This document shows positions 23,673 through 31,974 of a stretch of DNA of 64,000 nt, piece after piece. The notes beneath the pieces are model-generated. The model worked only from the letters and a program-made list of their open reading frames with translations, was not told the DNA's origin and did no database searches. Every line of letters starts with the position of its first letter. The first letter of the stretch is position 1. Source of the DNA: Meconema thalassinum (taxonomy: Eukaryota; Arthropoda; Insecta; Orthoptera; Tettigoniidae). The stretch lies in contig OX336389.2 in assembly GCA_946902985.2 (NCBI GenBank), positions 146,991,099-147,055,098 on the forward strand, in the 5' to 3' direction. The position numbers were made by a program, and so were the translations under genes.

Positions 23673-23675
23673 CAA

Positions 23676-23945
23676 GACACAGGGTGTCAAGCAAATTACA
23701 TCGGGCAGAGTGGGAGAAGAATGGATACACGATACAATGAACACAGAAATGCGATACAATACGGGACGCACTGGGCCGTATGCGACCACATGTGCGGCGC
23801 GGGACACAGTTTAACTAATATTGAAACGGACTTTAAAAAAATTCATCACGGACCGAAAGGCAGAGATCTTGACATTATAGAAGCATTCGAGATACACTTT
23901 GCTAAATTAAACAACACCAATAATTCAAACACACATTCATGGTGA
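23676..23945 (+). pseudogene. GIY-YIG endonuclease domain of the Penelope-like element, C-terminal part
   Basis: The frame CQANYIGQSGRRMDTRYNEH gives the YIG half and the conserved Arg/His-containing helix. CDHMCGAGHSL and a FKKIHHGPKGRDLDIIEAFE segment with the conserved Glu follow, ending in FAKLNN and a stop at 23943. This is the nuclease tail that PLEs use for target cleavage. It is intact from YIG to the end but separated by 5.3 kb from the GVY half and the RT. Confidence 0.85.
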
Positions 23946-24077
23946 ATTCACCCCTCTTCACTCTACTTGAAAACAACCACTGGTGGAACCGAGACACAAT
24001 ATTACGTAGTGACCAAGCTAGGTAAGGGATTATTAAGGGAAACATGTTATTGGACCAGGATGTCCGATGTATCTTTT

Positions 24078-24794
24078 TCTTCAATATACCGAGGCCGGCA
24101 TTAACGGCAGTATTAAAGGTAACGGGACATTCTCATGTGACCGTTCGCGTTTAAATATGGCTTTTATGCTTATGCGTTGCGAGGATGAAAACTGGGCTTT
24201 AATAGTTAAAGATTGCCCAGTATTCAGTAACATACACCACATTAGGGAGACTAGACTTGGCAAAACGCAGTCACATTTGTAGGATGAACACACACAGGAA
24301 TGCGAGAGGGTGGGGGTAATGCCCTTGTATATAAGAGACCATGGCACACAGGAAGCTCCCCCAGTTGAGAGTAGATTGTGACGAAGTTAACTGCTTTCTC
24401 CAGGACCGCGCAAGATCCCTCCAGATAAGTAGCCTGTACAATACAATCAGTACTGACCATTTAACAGCAATCACATAGTCACTCTAAACAATAAATTTTG
24501 GACGTTAACCACCAATTCCAGTATCTTAACAAAACATCACATAGACTATACTGTAACTAACAAATATTGACGAGTTGCATTATCTTAACTAATACTGCAA
24601 CTAAATAAGTGCACATATTGTAAATACTTTCACCCATATTTTCAGACATAGATTTCATAGCCTAAGTATAATGGATCGCTTGACGATCGCAACTGGTCAT
24701 CCAAGTTTATTTGTTGATCTCATGTAATTTTTTTCAGTATTAGAGAATAACCCTCAATTGGGTACAATCGTGTTGAACGACAGATAAAACTACG
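24078..24794 (-). repeat. Right inverted arm of the Penelope-like element
   Basis: Reverse complement of the left arm at 16831-17172, at roughly 85-90 percent identity over the shared parts. It contains an extra segment at about 24215-24610 that is absent from the left arm, which is either an insertion here or a deletion there. Outside it lie AT-rich DNA and then the second copy of dispersed repeat R1. Confidence 0.85.
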
Positions 24795-24865
24795 TAATTT
24801 TGAATAAATGAATAATTTATAATACATAAATAATAAATAAGTAAAAAATAAATAATAAATACATG

Positions 24866-25165
24866 TTTCATTTTTCCACCAAAACCACGTGAGGTCATGG
24901 AAATGTTTGGTCCTGTTTGAAACGGTAACGTGAAACACGTCACCTGCAATAGCAAGGCGTGTTGACGCCGGACAGGTTTATAATTAATCAAACGACGGCG
25001 TGAACTTAGCGAGCCACGCATGCTGCTACCCGCATAGCTGTCATGATAAATCGAACCTGCACATTGGATAATAATAATAATCGATAAAATATATTGAATT
25101 AATAAAACATATTTAATAATAAATAGATACAAATTATATCGTAAATTAACGACAACGAAAAATAA
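24866..25165 (-). repeat. Dispersed repeat R1, copy 2 (inverted)
   Basis: The reverse complement matches the core at 3241-3445, including CACGCCGTCGTTT and TTTCACGTTACCGTTTCAA. AT-rich DNA flanks it on both sides, as in copy 1. Confidence 0.75.
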
Positions 25166-25194
25166 TAAAGAGTAAATAAATAAGAATTAACGAT

Positions 25195-25990
25195 GATGAT
25201 GATGATTGTTGTTTTAAGGGGCCTAACATCTAGGTCTTCGGCCCCTAATGGCTTTAGTGATAGTGAAGGATGAGATGAGAATGAAAACTATAACCAATAC
25301 TAACTACAAACGTACATACTAGAAGAAGAAAAGGTAAGCATATAAAGGACGGGAAGAAAAGTAATGCCCGTAACCCTCGAAGAATGAGGATTGAGGGACT
25401 TGGATGGTAGATAGGAAAGGAAAAGAGGAGAGGGCCCACCCAAAAGTTGGTGCTAAAAGGGGGAAAACTCGGACTCAGCTCAGGGATTCCTCGGGATCGA
25501 CAACGCCCGAACTCACCAGCCATTAGCCCCTGAGGGTGTGGCAATATCCAGGGTGCACCAGAAGTGGTGGGGCTACATACACCCTGCCTCCTTGAGGGCC
25601 TTGAGCAGAAGGCAGGAGATAAAAGGAAAAGAAAAACAAGGCTGACCACTCGCAGAAGGAGGGTATCAGAAAAGATGAGACAAGGGCCAATTAAGGCTGG
25701 AAAGGAAGACAATCCCTAGGCCTCGATACACTTATACCGTCGGGAGCGGAAGAGAACAAGAGTTGACCAAGTGAGGTCGACAGGAAAGAAGACAGCACGA
25801 GTAAGTGTAAGCAATTCGGACTCAGCTGGGGTCCCGTGGTCGCCAACCTACGTCCCACTAGATGTGAACTCCTGCGGGAAAAAATAGAATGTTTTTTTTT
25901 TAAATCAATCAGTCGGCGGTCAGGTTGGATCGACCGCTCAGCCTTTCCTGTCGTGAAGAACTAGGTGTCATGTCACATGACTTGGTGGAA
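25195..25990 (-). mobile_element. SINE-like interspersed repeat with a (GAT)n end
   Basis: One end carries GATGATGATGATGATTG followed by GGGGCCTAACATCTAGG and TCGGCCCC. I recognise this pattern as a common interspersed repeat in several insect genomes. The body to about 25990 contains only frames that look like noncoding translation, for example 25712-25254 on the minus strand. The direct repeat of the GGACTCAGCT string at 25471 and 25819 suggests internal duplication. The exact family and boundaries are uncertain. Confidence 0.45.
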
Positions 25991-25999
25991 ACCACTCCG

Positions 26000-27910
26000 A
26001 ACTTCACCTACCCTTGGAAACGTCCACCATAAAAAAATATATTAAAATTGTAAATGGCATGTTCTATGGATAGAGGGGGCGGAGCCCTGACACGACTTCC
26101 TCCGATCATCATTCGGGTGATTCCGTTCTATTTTTGGTAATCGATCATCAATAAATAATAACAAATAAATATTGCATTAAAAAATCGAAGGAAATGCTGG
26201 AAAAGAAGAGAAACGGACCAAGGTACGTCAATGGATATGAACCGAACGCAAGTAAGTGGAAGCAATGGTGGACTTTTGGGTTAAATGTAATTAAATTTGG
26301 AAAAATATATTTTGAATTTTAGGGAATGGGGGGGGGGGGAGTAAGGAGTAGAGAAAGGGGTATGGCGACAACTACCATAACAATTGAAACGCCCGCCATC
26401 TTAGAAGCACACTAAAAATCGCTATTTTCGACGTAGAGTGGGGGGAGGTCTTATCTTAGTGGGAAAAGACTTGTCCTATATATTGAGGGGATGGAGCTTT
26501 TTCTATTGAGCCCTCACACGACTTTCTCCGATTACTCGTTCGGGAGTATACACGGCCTTGCCCCCGGATGTATTGCAGGTTACCCCTGGGATTGGACCCC
26601 TCCACTTACGAGCATGGGCAACTGTACACCAAGTAACTTGCAATGTTCATGTGACACAAATTAATTCGCTGTATATTAGCCTAGTTGGAATATACACAAT
26701 TCAATATTGAAAACATTACGGATGAATGGAGAGTACTATCGTGTAGAGATGATTGTTAGTACATTACATAACACATAGTACATATAGTGTGGTCTGTAAT
26801 AATGTACAGAAGTTGGCACACTACGCAGCATACACATATCCAAATCTCGGCATACTACTGCATGCCACCCCTCTAGCGTCCAACAATTCAACTGGCACAT
26901 TTTATTATGAAATTTCAATTCTGTATATTGGCTTAATCCAGCTCTCCAAAAGTAGTATTTAAAAATTCTCTACACTATGTACATAGTATATCCAAAATAA
27001 TGGTTGGGAATTTATTGGCAATTCTTGTATATAAATGCGATTTAAAGTGTGCGTCATTAATTATTTTCTTACAGAAATGACGTAGCCTCTACAATTAATC
27101 TTTGTCAGTCTTGCTTGTGCCGTGTAATGAATTGATAGCTTAGTTGTTGTGATTTTGTTTCTAAGTGGATGCCAATGGTTGATGGCTTGACCTGGTATAC
27201 ATGCTTTGTGTGGATGTGATCGATTGTAGTTGAGTTTTATCGTTATGTTTACATCCCAATGCTTGGGTCTTAACGTAATCTAATCTTTCATATAGGGTTA
27301 TGTTTTAAAATTCATCCTCCATGGTGGTAATGTAATTTTACGTTAACCAAAAGAGAGTCAACGAAACGGCCGCGACACATTCCACCCTGATCTCCTTTAT
27401 AAAATAGGCCTACACCACTACCCAGTTGCCATTTTGCTAATATTTACGTGTGAGCGAAAGTAATATAGTGTAATTTTGTAAAGTGAAATTAAGTTGTACT
27501 ATGTTAAGTTATTTTTAGCAAACAGTGGTTGATTATTGTTTTAACTATTCCAACGAAAAAAAAGTGCAACGCGTTTCGCAATATAGGACTTAATTTAATA
27601 CCAACATACATTACGGTATGCTAAGTTTGGTATATACATTAAATTTTAAAGCGGATGTGTCACCTTTAGTTATAAAATGAATCTCACTCAAAACTTCATG
27701 GCATTAAGTCTTTCTGTACAAATATTTTTTTGAGTTTGCTCCGAATAATAATGTATTAATAACGCTTAATTAATTAATAGTGTGGAAATGCCTCAGTTTC
27801 ATTTTGTATCTGAATGTTTAGCACCCGCATTAAAAAAGGAGATGCCTAAACATTCCAACAAAGGGGATACATATAAGGAAAACGAAAGAACATATAGTTT
27901 GTACATTTAA
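26000..27910. other. Stretch without a gene
   Basis: Two related segments share GAGCCCT(G/C)ACACGACTT(C/T)C and ATTCGGG (about 26085-26125 and 26503-26545), suggesting a duplicated repeat fragment. A G10-12 run lies near 26329. I see nothing else supportable. On the host-gene hypothesis this is downstream intron. Confidence 0.5.
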
Positions 27911-27917
27911 CACTTAC

Positions 27918-27976
27918 TCATTTACGAGATTTCCACTTTCATCTGCTTTTTCATTGATATTTTCTTCATTAATATC
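27918..27976 (-). CDS. Putative exon 4 of a host gene (acidic N-terminal region)
   Basis: On the minus strand an acceptor (CATCTTATCCCCAG) precedes GAT ATT AAT GAA at 27976, and a donor GTAAGTG begins at 27917. The 59-bp exon reads DINEENINEKADESGNLVN plus two bases. It starts in phase 0, as required by the putative upstream exon at 29697-29798. The peptide is acidic and polar, like the other proposed exons. Being short, it could be chance; its support comes from splice consensus, phase and composition together. Confidence 0.4.
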
Positions 27977-28581
27977 CTGGGGATAAGATGGAATAATTTA
28001 TGACAGTGTTATGGCCTTATACTTTTACACAAATGACAACCCAAGTAATTGTACACTGCTCAGCTGAAGTGAAGATACATTCGCTGAATAACTTTCTACT
28101 GTCATCACATCCTAGTGCAAGAGGTAAACTTTATACAGATAAGTGGTTATAATCCCCAGTTCTGAAACATATAATACACTTTTAGAGACCAAATTAAATT
28201 TAGAGCGATTGGAAATGCTAAAATCAGTGCCTTAATGGAAGTAATAGCTTTAAGGATTGAGGACAAATGGACATTTATTTTTAATTATTTTAGCCGTAAC
28301 ACCGCAAGAGAGGGGCAGATGACCCCGCTGTTCCACCCCTTGAAACAATGACAACAGAACAGACCAAAACAAATCCTACGGTCCAACACGTCACATATCA
28401 TTGAGTAATAAGCTACTAGGCTGCCAATACGTGCATGACTTTTGAGAATGAAGGCATAAATCTATCAACCTTCAGAATATTATACCTGGCATTTCTTCAC
28501 AATTCACTGCAATTTAATATTCTCATGTTCAAAAAGAAGTTAGACTGAGTCAATTAAATGCCTCCATGGGGAGTCTATTGT

Positions 28582-29577
28582 AGAGCATCCTAGTAGCCCT
28601 AAGAATTATGTGTCTGCTAGTGTACGGGAGCACACAGTTTGCAAAGGAGATTAGAGCATGCTAGCAACTCTAAGAATTATGTGTCTGCTAGTGTACGGGA
28701 GCACACAGTTTGCAAAGGAGATTAGAGCATGCTAGTAACTCTAAGTATTATGTGTCTGCTAGTGTAAGGGAGCACACAGTTTGCAAAGGAGATTAGAGCA
28801 TGCTAATAACTCTATGAATTATGTGTCTGCTAGTGTACGGGAGCACACACTTTGCAAAGTAGATTAAAACATGCTAGTAACTCTAAGAATTATGTATCTG
28901 CTAGTGTACGGGAGCACACAGTTTGCAAAGGAGATTAGAGAAGCTAGTAACTCTATGAATTATGTGTCTGCTAGTATACGGGAGCACACAGTTTGCAAAG
29001 GAGATTAGAGCAGATAGTAACTCAATGAATTATGTGTCTGCTAGTGGACGGGAGCACACAGTTTGCAAAGGAGATTAGAGGAGATAGTAACTCAAAGAAT
29101 TATGTGTCTGCTAGTGTACGGGAGCACACAGTTTGCAAAGGAGATTAGAGCAGATAGTAACTCAAAGAATTATGTGTCTGCTAGTGTACGGGAGCACACA
29201 GTTTTGCAAAGTAGATTAGAACATGCTAGTAACTCTAATAATTATGTGTCTGCTAGTGTACGGGAGCACACAGTTTGCAAAGGAGATTAGAACAAGCTAG
29301 TAACTCTATGAATTATGTGTCTGCTAGTGTACGGGAGCACACAGTTTGCAAAGGAGATTAGAACATGCTAGTAACTCTAAGTATTACGTGTCTGCTAGTG
29401 TACGGGAGCACACAGTTTGCAAAGGAGATTAGAGCAGATAGTAACTCAAAGAATTATGTGTCTGCTAGTGTACGGGAGCACACAGTTTGCAAAGGTGATT
29501 AGAGAAGCTAGTAACTCTAAGAACTATGTGTCTGCTAGTGTACGGGAGCACACAGTTTGCAAAGGAGATTTGAGCAG
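28582..29577. repeat. Minisatellite, about 14 tandem copies of a 71-bp unit
   Basis: The anchor TGTCTGCTAGTGTACGGGAG recurs at 71-bp spacing (28611, 28682, 28753 and so on to about 29531), with 70 or 72 bp in a few units. The first unit (28582) and the last (ending about 29570) are more diverged at the edges. Units differ mainly in the stretch AGAGCATGCTAGTAACTCTA versus AGAGCAGATAGTAACTCAAA, giving at least two variant types. Because 71 is not a multiple of 3, the 75-residue ORFs seen in it are not conserved coding units. On the host-gene hypothesis it lies in the intron between exons 3 and 4. Confidence 0.96.
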
Positions 29578-29696
29578 GTACTATCAGCCAAACGCTTATG
29601 TTTGTCAGCAACATTATTGTGAGAAAACAACTTTAAATCCCTAAATGCAATTAGGAGATAAGGAGATGCCTTGAAAATAAGCATGAAGATACTTAC

Positions 29697-29798
29697 CTCA
29701 TTCAGATCTGACGATGATATGTCTGTTTTGAAGCATGAATCGATATCCGGTATAGACGATTCCTCTATCTTAATATCCGTATAATGGTCTGTATCGAG
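29697..29798 (-). CDS. Putative exon 3 of a host gene (IKIE motif, acidic)
   Basis: On the minus strand an acceptor CATTTCTTTGCAG is followed by 34 codons, LDTDHYTDIKIEESSIPDID and on to SSSDLNE, then GAG and a donor GTAAGTATC. Both splice sites match consensus well, and the exon is 102 bp with phase 0 at both ends. IKIE is a psi-K-x-E (SUMO-site type) motif in an acidic context, common in N-terminal regions of insect zinc-finger transcription factors. It joins in phase with the putative exon 2 at 47401-47490 and exon 4 at 27918-27976. Confidence 0.5.
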
Positions 29799-29799
29799 C

Positions 29800-31040
29800 T
29801 GCAAAGAAATGACTTGATTCACATATATGTTCCTTTGCGTAGGTGGAATTATATTTACAGAAGGGTTGTAAACTTGCACTCAAGGAATCACGGAATAAAA
29901 TAACATACTGAAGGTAATTCAACCCCACATACATAGTTTTCATTCGTCCCTAGCTACATGGCAAAACAAACTAACAGTTATTGTGCAGTTTTTGACAAAA
30001 AGCATTTCAGTTAGAACACACTCGCAAAACGTAGGCCTAGCTTATTGTCATTTGAATTGAGTGTGTGTGTTGCGACGTTGCGGTGTAGCAGCAGTTACTT
30101 AGAGTTACCATATAACGTTAATAAGGACAAGCTACTTTGTTAAATTTTGTTTTAAGATATTCCATACCATGCGTTAACAAAACAAGTTTAAATCTCAAGG
30201 ATGCCAAACGGAGGGAGTAATTTAACGTGAACGATAAACAAATAGAGGTTTATTGTGAGTACAGTGGCAGCTAATTGAAGCCTCATTTCATATAAATCTA
30301 CTTGCAATATATAATACATGAGTTATTGTGTTTATCAAGATGATTACGCAATGTGTTAATAAATTGAGAACTGAATAAGAATATTTTATCGACAACAGCT
30401 TAAGAGCTTTTTTGAACGAAAATGCTGCCCGTGGTCTAATAAAATGATGAGAAACACCGGCATAGACCATCTCTGGGGTGTTTTCCGCGGAGACTTCGTG
30501 CCAGTCCAAAACAAGACACATCTCTCTTTCTCCTTCATTCAACCCTCCTAGAAAAACGAACAACCCCTAACAATCAAATATGTGTGCAACATTGGATGCT
30601 ATGGTGAAGATACTGACAGTCACAGCTAGCTGTGGAAGCCGACTTCAAGAGTGGACCATCAATATATTCACAGCCATGGCTACCTGAGGAGAGAGGCATC
30701 AAGGTGCAAGGAGGACCAACTTCATTTTGACAGGGCAAGCAGTGAAAGTCGCCCCAAGTCTCATGTGAGTGTTCAGACACTTCTGATCTCTTTATTTAGA
30801 TTTACAATAGAAATCCTACGCGGTCTAGAACACACATGTCTCACAGGTCAGTCTAGGATTTGACAGGGGTTATCATTTTCAGGGTGTAGAATAGATCGCG
30901 GTAAATTTCCGTATAAAATTCCCTTAGAAACAAGATGGTGGCGTTGAAGACGTCATCGACGACGTCACGAAAGACACTAGATATTCGTCTAGTAAGCTAA
31001 TGGAAAAGATCCTGATAAACATGTCATATCCAAGTATAAA
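29800..31040. other. Stretch without a recognised gene
   Basis: Only short ORFs are present. The minus ORF at 30563-30288 (MFVFLGGLNEGEREMCLVL...) is open for 91 codons but resembles nothing I know. A palindrome ACTAGATATTCGTCTAGT lies at about 30976. On the host-gene hypothesis this is intron. Confidence 0.5.
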
Positions 31041-31225
31041 TGTAAATTGCAAATATATGCATGTGTATCGGGATCTTTACCAGACATCCTTTATGGAAGT
31101 CATGTAAAGATGGGCATACATATTTTATAGATATAATCTAAAATGCCAAAATTTTGATGCGTATCGCAATCTTTACCAGACACCATATAGGTCAAGTAAA
31201 GATGGCGATACAGCATAGACCTAAA
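31040..31225 (+). repeat. Tandem repeat array T90, left part
   Basis: Two units of about 90 bp contain TGCGTATCGCAATCTTTACCAGACA-type sequence, GTCAAGTAAAGATGG, CGATACA/CATACATATTTTATA and TAAAATGCCAAAATT. The same units occur in the same orientation at 38161-38395. One unit contains the palindrome GACCTATATAGGTC. Confidence 0.8.
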
Positions 31226-31400
31226 TGTGAAAGTCTGTTAGCATATATGAGGGTATGCAAGTGGATTTGTTCACTCTACACCGTTCCACCAATCTCAACC
31301 AAAGTTTGCATGCACATAGTCCATGATCCAGAAGAAACCACTGGCTACATGAATTTTGGATAGTCTTTCTCATTTTTCTGATTTCGGCCTTTTGGCACTC

Positions 31401-31414
31401 GAGTAAAGGCTAAT
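31401..31414 (+). repeat. Target-site duplication of the LINE, left copy
   Basis: GAGTAAAGGCTAAT immediately outside the (GAT)n 3' tail of the minus-strand LINE. The identical 14 bases occur at 34545-34558, next to its 5' end. Confidence 0.92.
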
Positions 31415-31422
31415 CATCATCA

Positions 31423-31974
31423 TCATCTTGAGCAGTTTCCAACCGCTGGTCGGGTCTGCTTGGAACATAAGCCTCTCCATCGTTTCCTGTCCATCCACCA
31501 TCTCTCGTCATTTACTGTGTCCCAGCACCCTCCTCTCTCCTCCACACTCTTCTTAACTCCTTTTGTCCATCTGTCCCTTGGTCTTCCCCTTGGCCTCCTT
31601 CCCGTCATTTCCATTCCAAACATCTTCTTCGGTATCCTCTCCTCTACCATCCTCCTCACATGTCCATACCATTGTAGCCTAGATCGCTCTATTCTATTTT
31701 GCAATGGTTCCTCTCTTACCATCTCCCTGACTCTCTCATTCCTTACTCTGTCCATTCTTGTCACTCCTACCCTACTCCTCTGGAACTTCATCTCCACTGC
31801 TCGTATTTTATTCTTGTCCCTTTCCTTCATCACCCATGTTTCTGAACCATATGTCAAAATTGGCACAAAGTAGGTCTTGTAGATGATTCCTTTACATTTT
31901 TGTGGTACATCTTTATTCCATATCATCCCCCTAACACTCTTGAAAAAATCCATCTGCGCACCTTCCCCTCTCAT
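31423..31974 (-). pseudogene. C-terminal part of the LINE ORF, in a shifted frame
   Basis: Continues the RT ORF after a frameshift: FFKSVRGMIWNKDVPQKC, then IYKTYFVPILTYGSETWVM and LQWYGHVRRM, and the basic GRRPRGRPRDRWTKGV tail. These are typical thumb and C-terminal elements of APE-type LINEs. The upstream frame ends at 31931 with an aberrant peptide (GRCADGFFQEC), so a 1-base indel at about 31955-31975 split one original ORF. Confidence 0.9.

Larger units (their letters stand above)
18325..23675. mobile_element. Unclassified insertion inside the Penelope-like element, about 5.3 kb
   Basis: The DNA between the two halves of the GIY-YIG motif has no clear coding content. Segments near 18440-18520 and 18930-19160 have short open frames I do not recognise. 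A short ORF at 21142-21540 (QFAELQKLRSNAHKELGEML...) is likewise unknown. Two diverged direct repeats (about 19740-20125 and 23280-23672) could be old LTRs; the right one ends just where PLE sequence resumes. The left one does not reach the left boundary, so at least two events are likely. The rest (20.2-21.1 and 21.6-23.2 kb) is AT-rich with nothing recognisable. Confidence 0.5.
16831..24794 (+). mobile_element. Penelope-like element (PLE) with inverted terminal arms, split by an insertion
   Basis: A plus-strand RT of Penelope type (about 17414-18312) and a GIY-YIG nuclease tail (about 23680-23945) lie between two inverted arms (16831-17172 and 24078-24794). The nuclease motif is broken between its GVY (18304-18312) and YIG (23697-23705) halves by about 5.3 kb of unrelated DNA. 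PLEs are the only eukaryotic retroelements that pair this RT with GIY-YIG, and they often have partial terminal repeats in direct or inverted order. Stops in the RT show it is inactive. The N-terminal part before the RT core is missing or unrecognisable. Confidence 0.8.

Noticed and set aside
25254..25712. 152-residue minus ORF with an apparent hydrophobic tail
   Set aside because: It lies in a SINE-like repeat and has no conserved domain; Pro/Ser/Phe-rich composition is typical of noncoding translation.
28582..29577. CRISPR-like array
   Set aside because: Units are contiguous 71-bp repeats that vary throughout, with no unique spacers between constant repeats, in a eukaryotic context. It is a minisatellite.
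29063..29644. 75-residue ORFs inside the tandem repeat as a repeat protein
   Set aside because: The 71-bp period is not a multiple of three, so the frame changes each unit; the ORFs are chance open stretches.
30288..30563. 91-residue minus ORF as a further exon of the putative host gene
   Set aside because: An acceptor-like CTAG precedes it, but the phase does not fit the neighbouring proposed exons and no donor or motif supports it.
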